NCBI RefSeq assembly: GCF_000350225.1
Contig: NC_020795.1
Coordinates: forward strand, 116,087-180,086
DNA: 64,000 nucleotides
Direction of reading: 5' to 3'
DNA from: Chondrus crispus
Lineage: Eukaryota > Rhodophyta > Florideophyceae > Gigartinales > Gigartinaceae
In this document: piece by piece, positions 12,191 to 23,173 of the stretch
Layout: the number at the start of each line of letters is the position of its first letter
Numbering within the stretch: position 1 is the first letter of the stretch
The notes under the pieces: generated by a model
Database searches by the model: none
What the model saw: the letters and a program-made list of their open reading frames with translations, nothing else
What the model was told of the DNA's origin: nothing
Translations under genes and position numbers: made by a program

Positions 12191-12741
12191 GCTATAAAGG
12201 CTTATTAGTTAAAGTAGCATTACCTTATGCTGAAGCATTATTAGAATCTGCTAAAGATTCAAATGCAGTTACAAAAACTAATCAGGATCTATCTTTAATT
12301 TTTGATATACTATCACAATCTACAGATTTAAAATTTTTTTTAGAAAATCCATTAATTACATTAGTAGCAAAAAAAAATGTCCTTAATCAATTATTTTTAA
12401 ATCAAGTTGACTATTTTGTTCTAAAATTTTTATTAGTACTTATAGATCGTCGTAGAATTGCCTTATTGAGTGTAATTATTGAAAAATATTTAGATTTAGC
12501 TTATAAACTAGATTCAACAATTATAGCTGAAGAATCAACAGCAACAGCTTTTACAGAATTACAGCAGAGTAATATTATTCAAAAGATCAAAGAACTTACT
12601 AATAGTAAAAAGGTAAAATTAGAGATTAAAATAGACACTAATTTAATAGGTGGATTTACAGTAAAAATAGGGTCTAAAATTATAGATACCAGTTTATCCG
12701 GTAAGTTAAAGCAAATAGCTTTTTATCTTAATACAAATTAA
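12187..12741 (+). CDS. atpD: ATP synthase delta subunit
   Basis: Delta subunit (OSCP type) that joins the CF1 head to the peripheral stalk, 184 residues. The N-terminal helical domain shows VALPYAEALLESA, and the C-terminal part has the conserved LIGGFTVKIGSKIIDTSLSGKL. Its ATG overlaps the stop of atpF in an ATGA, and atpA follows. atpD is plastid-encoded in red algae and nuclear in plants. Confidence 0.95.
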   Translation: MSYKGLLVKVALPYAEALLESAKDSNAVTKTNQDLSLIFDILSQSTDLKFFLENPLITLVAKKNVLNQLFLNQVDYFVLKFLLVLIDRRRIALLSVIIEKYLDLAYKLDSTIIAEESTATAFTELQQSNIIQKIKELTNSKKVKLEIKIDTNLIGGFTVKIGSKIIDTSLSGKLKQIAFYLNTN

Positions 12742-12789
12742 ATATGTACAACTATTACTGTGCAGTATTTTAAAAAAAACTCTAAGTAA

Positions 12790-14331
<1,542 letters not shown>

Positions 14332-14350
14332 TTAACGATATTAAAATAAT

Positions 14351-14378
14351 TAGGATAGAATGCATTTAATCTATCCTA
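14351..14378. terminator. Hairpin between convergent atpA and sufC
   Basis: A nine-base inverted repeat (TAGGATAGA with TCTATCCTA) around a ten-base loop lies in the 56-base gap between the stop codons of atpA (+) and sufC (-). On the + strand it is followed by TTTTAT. Its position suggests it ends transcripts from both directions. Confidence 0.55.
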
Positions 14379-14387
14379 TTTTATGCT

Positions 14388-15137
14388 TTATATAATACTA
14401 TCATAACCATAATGCTCTAATTGCTTTGCTAAATTTGCACCACCTGTATGAATTATTTTACCTTCATGCATTATATGAACATAATCCGGTATAATATATT
14501 CTAGTAATCTATTGTAGTGTGTAATAATAATTATTGCATTATCATTACTAGCTAAAGCATTAATATTGGCAGAAATAGTTTTCAAAGCATCTATATCAAG
14601 CCCGGAGTCTGTTTCATCTAATATAGCAAGTTTAGTATTTAATAAAGACATTTGTAAAATTTCATTCTTTTTTTTCTCTCCTCCAGAAAATCCTTCATTA
14701 ACATTTCTACTTAAAAATGACGAATTCATGTCAATAGCTTTAATTTTATCATTAACCAGTTCTAAAAAAGATAAAGGATCTAAAGGAGGTTTATTAGTAA
14801 TTTTTTGTTTTTCATTGTAAGCAAGGCGTAAAAAGTCAGCATTACTAACACCAGATATTTCTACTGGATACTGAAAGGCTAAAAAAATTCCTTTTAATGC
14901 TCTGTCTACAGGACTCATTTTATTAATATTTTGGTTATAGAATAATATATCTCCTTGTGTAATATTATAACTAGGATGACCAGCAATAACTTTTGCAAAG
15001 GTACTTTTCCCGCAACCATTTTTACCCATAATAGCATGAATTTCTCCACTATTAATAGATAAATTTAAACCTTTTAAAACTTCTGTATCATCAATACTAG
15101 CATATAAATTATTTATATTTAATAAATTTTCATTCAT
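14388..15137 (-). CDS. sufC: Fe-S cluster assembly ATPase SufC (Ycf16)
   Basis: ABC-type ATPase of the SUF iron-sulfur assembly scaffold, soluble in the stroma, 249 residues. Walker A is GKNGCGKST (about residues 38-46), the signature is [12 protein letters not shown], Walker B is [12 protein letters not shown], and the switch His is in IIITHYNR. It follows sufB on the same strand, three bases after its stop, so the two are surely co-transcribed; SufC binds SufB in the SufBCD complex. sufD is not seen here. Confidence 0.97.
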   Translation of the reverse strand: MNENLLNINNLYASIDDTEVLKGLNLSINSGEIHAIMGKNGCGKSTFAKVIAGHPSYNITQGDILFYNQNINKMSPVDRALKGIFLAFQYPVEISGVSNADFLRLAYNEKQKITNKPPLDPLSFLELVNDKIKAIDMNSSFLSRNVNEGFSGGEKKKNEILQMSLLNTKLAILDETDSGLDIDALKTISANINALASNDNAIIIITHYNRLLEYIIPDYVHIMHEGKIIHTGGANLAKQLEHYGYDSII

Positions 15138-15140
15138 TTG

Positions 15141-16613
15141 TTAACCTATTGTTCCTTCTAATTTTAAATTTAATAGTCTATCTGCTTCCATAGCAAATTC
15201 CATCGGCAGTTCGTTAAAAACATCTTTACAAAAACCACTTATCATTAAGCATATCGCATCTTCTAAATTAATACCTCTTTGCAAGAAATAGAAAATTTGT
15301 TCTTCACCTATTTTAGAGATTGAAGCTTCGTGCTCAACTTTTGCGGATGAATTTTGTACTTGTATATAAGGAAAAGTATTTGCATGAGATTTATTTCCTA
15401 TTAGTAAAGAATCACATTGCGAATAATTTCGAGCATGATTGGCTTTTGGTCCAATTTTTACTAAACCACGATAACTGTTTATTGAATTACCAGCAGATAT
15501 ACCTTTAGAAATAATTTTACTTCGTGTTTTTTCTCCTAAATGAATCATTTTACTTCCCGTATCTGTCTGCTGATAATTATTAGTTAAAGCTACAGACGCG
15601 AATTCACCTATAGAATTATAACCAGCTAATATACAGCTAGGATATTTCCATGTAATTGCTGAACCTGTTTCAACTTGTGTCCATAAAATTTTAGATTTAT
15701 TACCTATGCATAAACCGCGTTTAGTAACAAAATTATATACACCTCCTTTACCTGTAGAATCTCCTGAATACCAATTTTGAACTGTAGAGTATTTAATAGT
15801 TGCATTTTCAAGAGCTACTAATTCTACAACAGCAGCATGCAATTGATTTGTATCAAATTGAGGTGCTGTACATCCTTCCAAATAGCTTACGTAACTATTT
15901 TTATCAGCAATAATTAAAGTTCTTTCAAATTGCCCTGATTCTTTATTGTTGATTCTGAAATAAGTAGATAATTCCAGCGGACATTTTACATTTGGGGGAA
16001 TATAGCAAAACGAACCATCGCTAAAAGTAGCAGAGTTAAGAGCTGCAAAATAATTATCTCCTATAGGAACAATAGATCCTAAATATTTTTTAATTAATTC
16101 TGGGTATTTATGAATTGCTTCAGATATAGAACAAAAAATAACGCCAACAGATGCTAATTCTTCTTTAAATGTAGTTGCAATAGACACACTATCAAATACG
16201 GCATCAACAGCAACATTGCTTAATCTTTTTTGTTCATTTAAAGGTATACCTAATTTTTCAAAAGTTTCTAAAATAGTAGGATCTACTTCTTCTAAACTAT
16301 TTAATTGTTTTTGATATTTAGGTACAGAATAATATATAATATCGTTGTAATTAATTTTATTATATGTTAATTGACTCCATTTAGGCTCATCCATTTTTTT
16401 CCATTTATTATATGCTTTCAAACGAAAATTTGTTAAATATTCAGGTTCTTTTTTTTCTTTACTAATTAATTGAATAATTTTGTCGTTTAGCCCTTTAGGG
16501 AAAGCTTCAGAATCTATTTTAGTATGGAAGCCATATTTGTATGGTTGTTTTATTAAAGTGTTTAATTTTAAGTTTAATGCTGTTTTACTATTTTTTTGTA
16601 AATGATCTGTCAT
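15141..16613 (-). CDS. sufB: Fe-S cluster scaffold SufB (Ycf24)
   Basis: Scaffold subunit of the SufBCD complex on which Fe-S clusters are built, 490 residues, usual length. The C-terminal beta-helix region is well conserved ([20 protein letters not shown] with the likely functional Cys, [50 protein letters not shown]). It is the first gene of a sufB-sufC pair. Plastid retention of sufB and sufC is common in red-lineage plastids. Confidence 0.97.
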   Translation of the reverse strand: MTDHLQKNSKTALNLKLNTLIKQPYKYGFHTKIDSEAFPKGLNDKIIQLISKEKKEPEYLTNFRLKAYNKWKKMDEPKWSQLTYNKINYNDIIYYSVPKYQKQLNSLEEVDPTILETFEKLGIPLNEQKRLSNVAVDAVFDSVSIATTFKEELASVGVIFCSISEAIHKYPELIKKYLGSIVPIGDNYFAALNSATFSDGSFCYIPPNVKCPLELSTYFRINNKESGQFERTLIIADKNSYVSYLEGCTAPQFDTNQLHAAVVELVALENATIKYSTVQNWYSGDSTGKGGVYNFVTKRGLCIGNKSKILWTQVETGSAITWKYPSCILAGYNSIGEFASVALTNNYQQTDTGSKMIHLGEKTRSKIISKGISAGNSINSYRGLVKIGPKANHARNYSQCDSLLIGNKSHANTFPYIQVQNSSAKVEHEASISKIGEEQIFYFLQRGINLEDAICLMISGFCKDVFNELPMEFAMEADRLLNLKLEGTIG

Positions 16614-16831
16614 TATAAATTATAAAGTTATAAAAATATATTATATATATTACCAGCTATCATACATCATAGGTCAACTCAGACTTGGCTGTTAATTATT
16701 TATGATAAACAATACTTTTTTAAACAGATTTTTCAGTTGAATTTTCTTATAGATTTAATTCTTAATTACAAAATTATATGATAAGATCTATTGTCTTTAC
16801 TGCAAAAATACAATCAATATTTAAATCCTGT

Positions 16832-17632
16832 CTAATAATTTACATCTACAATTGTTATATTTGTGCATTGAATTTCTCTAATATATAAAATAGATGTTAC
16901 TCTATAGATATCTTCTTCTATAAAAATTAGAATATTTTTAATAGCATAGTAGTATAGAAAATATTGCTTTAAGTAAAACATATTATTTATATTTCTTAGT
17001 CTAATTGCTGTTATAGCTATATGTATTTTATTTATGAATGTAATTATGAATTGATAGCCAAGAACCAAGATTAAATTTATTTCTTTAGAAATATTATTTT
17101 GATAATTCATATATTGTATTAAATAATATAAAACAATTTCTTCATATAATGTAGTTAGTAATAGTAATTTTATAAGTATAGAATATAAAATTATAATTAA
17201 GATAGCTCGCACTATAAATTTAGGTAATATCAATATATAACTAGATTTAATTATAATACGAAGATATAAATGCTTATTTAAATTTTGAATAATAAAATGA
17301 GGCATATCTATATTAATTAATAGACTAATTAAATCTTTATAAAAAAATTGATTCTTTACTTTTGTAATGTTAGTTCCTAAACAAGCAATAAGACTAATAA
17401 AGAATATATAACATTTATTCTCTGTATATTGTGTAGCAATTTTTATACAGTTTGCCATAATGACATAAAATATAGTAATAATTAATAAATGCTCGTAATT
17501 TAGATAAGGTAATAAGTGTAAAAATATAAAAATAAATGAGATCCTTTTATGATAAGGTATTCTATGTATCCATGTTGTTGGTGATATAATATATGTATGA
17601 AGAAATGCTATTTGAAATAAATTAATCAACAT
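16832..17632 (-). CDS. EcfT/CbiQ-like membrane protein, possibly Ycf92
   Basis: Hydrophobic protein of 266 residues with about five or six membrane segments. Its layout matches the EcfT (CbiQ) subunit of energy-coupling factor vitamin/metal transporters. There is an N-terminal SPTTWIHRIPYHKRISF (compare the family's hydrophobic entry after S-x-L-H-R-L-D-P-R-x-K), then KLLLLTTLYEEIVLYYLI (family L-T-T-x-x-x-D-L/I), then two Ala-Arg-Gly-like coupling-helix positions, ITAIRLRNI and TSILYIREI. In both, the Gly of the ARG motif is replaced. Some red plastid annotations use the name ycf92 for a gene in this area; I am not sure of that name. Alone on the - strand between sufB and trnL-CAA. Confidence 0.65.
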   Translation of the reverse strand: MLINLFQIAFLHTYIISPTTWIHRIPYHKRISFIFIFLHLLPYLNYEHLLIITIFYVIMANCIKIATQYTENKCYIFFISLIACLGTNITKVKNQFFYKDLISLLINIDMPHFIIQNLNKHLYLRIIIKSSYILILPKFIVRAILIIILYSILIKLLLLTTLYEEIVLYYLIQYMNYQNNISKEINLILVLGYQFIITFINKIHIAITAIRLRNINNMFYLKQYFLYYYAIKNILIFIEEDIYRVTSILYIREIQCTNITIVDVNY

Positions 17633-17712
17633 AGTAATATTTATGTTTAGATGATCTTAATCAAAAAAAGTTGTATTTATATGTCTTTTTGTGTCATTAT
17701 ATATAGGCAATA

Positions 17713-17794
17713 GGGTAGATGGCGAAATTGGTATACGCATCACACTCAAAATGTGACAACTTTAGTTTTGAGGGTTCAAGTCCCTCTCTACCCA
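17713..17794 (+). tRNA. trnL-CAA: tRNA-Leu (CAA)
   Basis: Cloverleaf with a 7-base acceptor stem (GGGTAGA/TCTACCC), anticodon stem TCACA/TGTGA around CTCAAAA (anticodon CAA), a long class II variable arm, and a T arm GAGGGTTCAAGTCCCTC. The discriminator is A and CCA is not encoded. It reads UUG codons. It lies just upstream of ycf39. Confidence 0.93.
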
Positions 17795-17824
17795 TAATTT
17801 AACATAAATTTAAAAGTAAAAAAT

Positions 17825-18784
17825 ATGAGTTTATTAGTTTTAGGTGGTACAGGTACTTTAGGACGTCAAATTGTTCGCAAAGCTTTAGATGAAGGATTTC
17901 AAGTAAAATGTTTTGTAAGAAGCTTTAGAAAAGCAGCTTTCTTAAAAGAATGGGGTGCTGAATTAGTCTATGGAGACTTACGTATAGCAGAAACTATACC
18001 TTTAACATTATTTGGTGTTACAGCAATTATAGACGCATCTACAGCAAGACCAACAGATTTATATAACACTAGTCAGATAGACTTATATAGTAAATATATT
18101 TTAATAGAATCAGCTAAAAAAGCAAATATTGAAAGATATATATTTTTTTCTATACTCAATGCTCGAAAATATGCCAACATACCGTTAATGAATCTTAAAG
18201 TAAAAATAGAAAATAAGTTACAAGATTCTAGTCTAAATTATACAATTTTTACTTTAGGTGGTTTTTTTCAAGGTTTGATTCGCCAGTATGCACTACCTAT
18301 ATTAGAGAACCAAACCATTTGGCTGACAGGAGATACAACGTCTATAGCATATATGGATACACAAGATATTGCAAAATTCACTATTAGAAGTTTATCTTTA
18401 TCTCAAGCAAATAAGAAAATTTTGCCTTTAGTAGGAAATAGTTCTTGGACTTCTTTACAAGTAATTGAATTATGTGAAAAATTATCGGGGCAAAGATCAA
18501 AAATTTCTCAAGTTCCTATTTATCTACTAAAATTAGCTCGTGAATTTACTAATTTTTTTCAATGGAGCTGGAATATTTCTGAAAGATTAGCTTTTCTAGA
18601 AGTAATTAATCGAGGTGATAATTTTAATACATCTATGAATGAGGTTTATAGTTTATTACAAATACAACATGATGAAACCACACAATTAGAAAATTATTTA
18701 CAAGAGTATTTTGCAAAAGTTATGAAAAAATTAAAAGAACTTAATTATAAAATGGGTGAAGAATCGAGCAAAATAGAATTTTAA
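17825..18784 (+). CDS. ycf39: Ycf39, NmrA-like photosystem II assembly factor
   Basis: Atypical short-chain dehydrogenase/NmrA-like protein of 319 residues. The dinucleotide-binding motif GGTGTLGRQIVRKAL is at residues 7-21, and the core has YGDLR and FFSILNARKY. In cyanobacteria Ycf39 acts with HliD proteins and chlorophyll synthase to deliver chlorophyll to newly made D1 during photosystem II assembly (family knowledge). It starts 30 bases after trnL-CAA. The C-terminal tail of about 25 residues is charged and variable. Confidence 0.95.
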   Translation: MSLLVLGGTGTLGRQIVRKALDEGFQVKCFVRSFRKAAFLKEWGAELVYGDLRIAETIPLTLFGVTAIIDASTARPTDLYNTSQIDLYSKYILIESAKKANIERYIFFSILNARKYANIPLMNLKVKIENKLQDSSLNYTIFTLGGFFQGLIRQYALPILENQTIWLTGDTTSIAYMDTQDIAKFTIRSLSLSQANKKILPLVGNSSWTSLQVIELCEKLSGQRSKISQVPIYLLKLAREFTNFFQWSWNISERLAFLEVINRGDNFNTSMNEVYSLLQIQHDETTQLENYLQEYFAKVMKKLKELNYKMGEESSKIEF

Positions 18785-18808
18785 AATTTATACATAATTA
18801 ACTTTGAG

Positions 18809-19126
18809 ATGAATATATTTATATCCACAGGCAGAATAGTTAAACATCCTAAATTATTAAGGTATAAACATAAAACATTGGTTCGTACAATGATATGTGT
18901 ACCAAACAATAAAAAAAAAGCAACTTTTTATCTTATCAATGTTAATAGTAAAGGAAAAATTGGAAATGATATTTTTGATATATATAGAAAAGGTGATTTT
19001 GTTGTAATAGAAGGATTAGTATCAATTAAATTTAAAAAAATTAGCATGAATAACAAATATATTAAAAATATAAAATATATCAATATTAAAATTAATAAAA
19101 TACATCCCGCGTCTTTAATTTTTTAA
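18809..19126 (+). CDS. ycf41: Ycf41, SSB-like OB-fold protein
   Basis: Small basic protein of 105 residues that reads as an OB fold: MNIFISTGRIVKHPKL, then beta-strand blocks TFYLINVN and FVVIEGLVSIKF. The opening resembles single-stranded DNA-binding protein (SSB: N-x-x-x-L-x-G-R-L). Red algal plastids carry this gene as ycf41; the biochemical role is untested to my knowledge. It follows ycf39 by 24 bases on the same strand. Confidence 0.8.
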   Translation: MNIFISTGRIVKHPKLLRYKHKTLVRTMICVPNNKKKATFYLINVNSKGKIGNDIFDIYRKGDFVVIEGLVSIKFKKISMNNKYIKNIKYINIKINKIHPASLIF

Positions 19127-19250
19127 TACAATTATTTCATTTTTTAATCAAATTACGGAGTTTATGTATTTTTCATATACAATATGAATCAATATTTACA
19201 TTTAATTGTAATAAATTTAAACTATTTTTAATATATAAAAGGAAATAATT

Positions 19251-19367
19251 ATGCTTACTTTAAAGATTTTTGTTTACACAACTGTAATCTTTTTTATCTC
19301 TTTATTCTTTTTCGGCTTTTTGTCTAATGATCCTTCAAGAAATCCAAATCGTAAAGATTTAGAATAA
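19251..19367 (+). CDS. psbI: Photosystem II protein I
   Basis: 4.8 kDa photosystem II core subunit of 38 residues with one membrane helix. The N-terminus [15 protein letters not shown] and the C-terminus [16 protein letters not shown] are the invariant PsbI pattern. AAAGGAAA lies about eight bases before the ATG. A 13-pair hairpin follows the gene. Confidence 0.97.
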   Translation: MLTLKIFVYTTVIFFISLFFFGFLSNDPSRNPNRKDLE

Positions 19368-19376
19368 TATTTTATT

Positions 19377-19413
19377 TATATACTAATAGTATAGTAAAAC
19401 CTATTAGTATATA
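19377..19413. terminator. 13-bp hairpin after psbI
   Basis: A perfect 13-base inverted repeat (arms 19377-19389 and 19401-19413, loop of 11) lies between the stop codons of psbI (+) and ycf58 (-). It could end or stabilise transcripts of both convergent genes. Confidence 0.55.
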
Positions 19414-19423
19414 GTAAAGAATC

Positions 19424-19873
19424 TCATTTAATTTTTATTTCTGAGTTGAAAGAGATAGCAATATAATTATTATTTTTCTTGATAATAATTACAGATATTT
19501 TGAGATTTTTATTAATAATATAAGTATATTCTGTATATTGAATTCCATTTTTGAGATATTTAATTTCTATACAATTTGTATTATTTAGAGATAATTTATA
19601 TGTCTGAATACAACTAGAATATATTTTTTGCAATATACCAGATTTAGATTTTGGATTATTTTCTGCTACGTAGTTATAGATTATTTCTCTACTAGATAAA
19701 TTTTTATATTTACATATATAACTATGATTTTGCAATGATTGATCAACAAATCTATCTATATTTTTTTGAAATTTATTGATTTTAATTTTTTTTGCTTGTA
19801 AATAATAAATACTTTGATGAGAGAGCCAGTTGCCTTCTATATTATTACTTAATAATTTTAATAAGGAATTCAT
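19424..19873 (-). CDS. ycf58: Ycf58, CpcS/CpeS-type phycobilin lyase
   Basis: 149-residue protein of the CpcS/CpeS lyase family, lipocalin-like barrels that attach phycobilins to Cys residues (usually Cys-82) of phycobiliproteins. The N-terminal IEGNWLSHQSIYYLQAKK follows the family pattern (F-x-x-S-x-G-x-W-x-S-x-R-T-x-Y). Later strands such as SCIQTYKLSLNNTNCIEIKY and NGIQYTEYTYIINKNLKISV alternate as expected for a barrel. It is short for the family. It lies just downstream of the Omp85-like gene on the same strand (35 bases apart), and its likely substrates (cpeBA, cpcBA, apcF) are in this window. Confidence 0.8.
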   Translation of the reverse strand: MNSLLKLLSNNIEGNWLSHQSIYYLQAKKIKINKFQKNIDRFVDQSLQNHSYICKYKNLSSREIIYNYVAENNPKSKSGILQKIYSSCIQTYKLSLNNTNCIEIKYLKNGIQYTEYTYIINKNLKISVIIIKKNNNYIAISFNSEIKIK

Positions 19874-19908
19874 AGATTTAATTCATGTAATTTCATGTAC
19901 GAAGTTTT

Positions 19909-22146
19909 TTAATTGTTGTATTTTGAATAAAGACGAAATTGTAAAAAATAATTGCTCTTATTACTAATTTTATATTCAATACGAAAAGTAGGCATTTTAT
20001 ATATAGGTACGTTAAATTGTATACCAGATCCTATATTTACTTCATAAGTAGATAAATTATTGAATGTCGAGTGTTGATGGGTAAATAAAAATGGAATTTT
20101 ATTATATATATTGTCTAAAGGTAAATTTTGAGTAAAATTATAGAAAATATATAAAGACAAATGATGAAATATATGAGTACTATATTCTAAGTGATATAAA
20201 CACAAAGGTTGATATAAATTATTATTAATATTATTTTTTTTCAGAAAAATGTTAGCATAGCTTTTATGCAATACATTTTTATACATTTTATTATTTACTA
20301 GCAAATCTATCTTAATCATTGCAAATAAAATATTTGCATAAATTGATTTTAAAACTTTAGGTAAAACATATATTTGACTATATTTTAAATGTAAGCTGTG
20401 ACTGCTTGATAATATCTTAAAAGATGTATCTATAAATGGCATAAAGCATATTGATTCTACAATAAAAAGTTTGCCTGATGTAAATTGTTTAGTTAAACAT
20501 AATGTATTATATTTGATTAATATTCTAAAAATCATTAATTTTTGTTTAAGACTTTTAGTTATGTTTTTTAAAAATACATTGACTAATATTGCATTTATTT
20601 CATTGCTTGCATAATAATTATTTTGGCTATATTTACTAATACTTATGAACTTTTGATTCGCTCCATGACGCTGAGTAATAAGCCTTACTTCTGTATTGAT
20701 GTATTCATTTAAACTTTTGTCTAATGATATATTAAAGCCCGAAAACAATATTTTAGTGCATATCAAATTTTTCTTAGAAGAATATAGATTTAATAATTGT
20801 GATTTTTGTATATCATTTAATAAATTATATTTATAATATTCATAGTAAAAGTTTAAAATAGTGTATCCCAATGAATAGTTAGTTAATTTTATATCAGGCA
20901 AAAAAAATAGCATGCTTATAGTAGTATTCTGTCTAGTCATATGTACATCTATAGTAAAATTTTGTTTGTCATAATATGTTTTATGCAAATGATATTTAAT
21001 TGTAATATAATTTAATAATGGTCGTATACAATATTTAATCTTTTCCTCTATCTGTAAAATAAGTAGCTTAAAAAGTTTATGTGATTTCAAAATACTCTTA
21101 TAATGATTAGAATATATTTGTTTTGGGATTCTTGATAAACTAAGTTTATTTTTGTAAAAATAATAGTTCCATATCTCATCTATTTGCTTATAGTTATTAA
21201 CGATTGTTGCTTCTTGAAAGAAAAACTTGGAATTAGATTTCAATACATTATATTTAAAAAATATATTTAAGCCTGAAGCATTCCTTTCAACAAAATATGT
21301 ACAATCATTTAAGATTTTACTGTTTTTTAGTTGTCTTATTCCTAATTCAATTTTTTTTATATTTAGTTTTTCACCCTTAATAAAACCTAGTTTTTCAATT
21401 ATTTTCTTTTCTTTATTAAATATTATTTTCTTGGAAAACATATTAGCTTGTGCGCAAATAATATAGCTAGTGGCTACCTCACCTTCAAAGATTTGAAGAT
21501 ATATCTCTTCAGTTTTTTTTGTTTTGATCAGCTGAATATCAATCCAATGGAAGCCTTTAGATTGGTACCATCGACAAATATCTTGAATACTCTGATTAAT
21601 CTTAATATAATTTTTAGGTAAACCTATCTGTTTATAAAAGATATTAATTAAAATACTGCTTGGTATTAATAATTTCTTTTGCTTAAAAATTTTTACTCTT
21701 TTTAATATGGGATTGAAAGTGAGATTCAGAGTAATATATTTAATATTGTTTGATGTAATAGAGATCAATTTCATTTGTTTAAGAAAACCATAGTTTTTTA
21801 ATTGTTCTATTTTATTTTTTACATATAAATTGTCTAAAAAATTTATATTAAAGAAATGCTTGTTTTCTGATAAAAAGCTTTTAACAAAAGTTGAATTACA
21901 ATTGTCTAATTGTATCTTTTTTATAAATCTGTATGTATGACAATCATCTAAGAGACAAATTGTATTAATATTAAATGCAAGTCTATAATTATGCACAATT
22001 ACTTTTGGCAAGCTTAAAAGGTGATATATATATGGAATTAGTATCACATTAATTAAAAAATATGAATCTTGCGTTATTATTAAATAGAGTGTATAAGTAA
22101 TAATTTTAAATCTATTATAAATTATATATATGATTTTGATTAGCAT
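19909..22146 (-). CDS. Omp85/Toc75-like POTRA and beta-barrel protein
   Basis: 745-residue protein with the layout of the Omp85 family (Toc75, Oep80, BamA), which insert or translocate proteins at outer membranes. Residues 1-48 are hydrophobic. About 100-305 look like three POTRA repeats: NLTFNPILKRVKIF (cyanobacterial Omp85: N-V-N-P-V-L-R-x-V-x-V), SIQDICRWYQSKGFHWIDI, YLQIFEGEVATSYI, and IIEKLGFIKGEKLNIKKIELGIRQLK at 250-275. The rest alternates like beta strands and ends with NIGSGIQFNVPIYKMPTFRI near 704-723, which fits the final Omp85 barrel strands (A-G-x-G-x-R-x-x-T-P-x-G-x-L-R-x-x-Y). I cannot find the V-R-G-Y loop-6 motif. Upstream of ycf58 on the same strand. Family seems firm; function is inferred. 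Confidence 0.68.
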   Translation of the reverse strand: MLIKIIYIIYNRFKIITYTLYLIITQDSYFLINVILIPYIYHLLSLPKVIVHNYRLAFNINTICLLDDCHTYRFIKKIQLDNCNSTFVKSFLSENKHFFNINFLDNLYVKNKIEQLKNYGFLKQMKLISITSNNIKYITLNLTFNPILKRVKIFKQKKLLIPSSILINIFYKQIGLPKNYIKINQSIQDICRWYQSKGFHWIDIQLIKTKKTEEIYLQIFEGEVATSYIICAQANMFSKKIIFNKEKKIIEKLGFIKGEKLNIKKIELGIRQLKNSKILNDCTYFVERNASGLNIFFKYNVLKSNSKFFFQEATIVNNYKQIDEIWNYYFYKNKLSLSRIPKQIYSNHYKSILKSHKLFKLLILQIEEKIKYCIRPLLNYITIKYHLHKTYYDKQNFTIDVHMTRQNTTISMLFFLPDIKLTNYSLGYTILNFYYEYYKYNLLNDIQKSQLLNLYSSKKNLICTKILFSGFNISLDKSLNEYINTEVRLITQRHGANQKFISISKYSQNNYYASNEINAILVNVFLKNITKSLKQKLMIFRILIKYNTLCLTKQFTSGKLFIVESICFMPFIDTSFKILSSSHSLHLKYSQIYVLPKVLKSIYANILFAMIKIDLLVNNKMYKNVLHKSYANIFLKKNNINNNLYQPLCLYHLEYSTHIFHHLSLYIFYNFTQNLPLDNIYNKIPFLFTHQHSTFNNLSTYEVNIGSGIQFNVPIYKMPTFRIEYKISNKSNYFLQFRLYSKYNN

Positions 22147-22252
22147 TTTTTAAAGCTTAATTTTAGTTGTAATAATTAGCCAAAATATTAATAGTATTTA
22201 ATAAATATTGAATTGTATAAATTATATATATATATATGTAAATAAAATAATA

Positions 22253-23089
22253 ATGAAATATTGGAATTTAAAAAAAATTAATCAATCAGCACTTGATAAA
22301 ACAGGTATTATACCTAGGTCGATAAGTAGACTTTTCGAAAAATTTACAAAAGAACTCGATCCAAACGCAGAAGTAGAAGCTTTAGAAGAATTTAAGGTAT
22401 CTCGATACCAAACTGTAGCATCTGTTAAGTATATTCTATTTTTATTCATCATGCCGGTATTAGTAAATCAACTAGCAAAAAGCTTTATATTTGGACCATG
22501 TATTAATTATTTATGGAATCATGAAGAGCATAGTATCTTTTTAAATGAATCACAAGAGGAAAGAGCATTTGCTGAATTACAACGTTTTGAAGAAAAATTA
22601 CATTTTGAAATATTAATTGGTAGAATTCAAAACCCTTCTTCTAGTTTGATTAATCATAAAATGACAGATAAAGCTTTAGAAATAGCAACCCTATATGCAA
22701 ATGAAAGTTCTTCAGCAATTAAAAATATTTTAGCTGATTTTTTATCAGGAACCATTTTTATTTCTATTTTGATTATTAGCAGAAGACAGTTTTCCATTCT
22801 TAAGTCATTTATCAATGAATTAATATATGGATTAAGCGATACAGCAAAAGCATTTTTAATTATTTTATTTACAGACATGTTTGTAGGTTTTCACTCTCCT
22901 CATGGATGGGAAGTAATAATTGAAATAATACTTAGGCATTTTGGATTGCCTGAAAGTCGAGACTTTATTTTTGTATTCATTTCAACATTCCCTGTTGTAT
23001 TAGATACGATTTTTAAATATTGGATATTTCGCTATTTGAATAAAATATCACCGTCAGCAGTAGCAACTTATCATAATATGAACGAATAA
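22253..23089 (+). CDS. cemA: Envelope membrane protein CemA (Ycf10)
   Basis: Chloroplast inner-envelope protein linked to light-driven proton extrusion and inorganic carbon uptake; PxcA homolog of cyanobacteria. 278 residues. The C-terminal half carries the hydrophobic helices and conserved blocks FSILKSFINELIYGLSDTAK, FLIILFTDMFVGFHSPHGWE and ISTFPVVLDTIFKYWIFRYL. ATG 22253 gives MKYWNLKKIN; the frame is open to 22208 but only from a TTG. It is divergent from the Omp85-like gene. Confidence 0.93.
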   Translation: MKYWNLKKINQSALDKTGIIPRSISRLFEKFTKELDPNAEVEALEEFKVSRYQTVASVKYILFLFIMPVLVNQLAKSFIFGPCINYLWNHEEHSIFLNESQEERAFAELQRFEEKLHFEILIGRIQNPSSSLINHKMTDKALEIATLYANESSSAIKNILADFLSGTIFISILIISRRQFSILKSFINELIYGLSDTAKAFLIILFTDMFVGFHSPHGWEVIIEIILRHFGLPESRDFIFVFISTFPVVLDTIFKYWIFRYLNKISPSAVATYHNMNE

Positions 23090-23173
23090 AATATGCACTT
23101 GCTTTTAGAAATAATTAGGTATATTATTACTTTAAAGCATCTGTGGCCGAGAGGCCGAAGGCAGCGGACTCAT

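Noticed and set aside
16832-17632. Pseudogene or random AT-rich frame as explanation of the 266-residue gene
   Set aside because: A frame of this length with regularly spaced hydrophobic segments and EcfT-like motifs is unlikely by chance.
22208-22252. Upstream extension of cemA from TTG 22208
   Set aside because: The extra residues come from an AT repeat and are not family-like; ATG 22253 is better.
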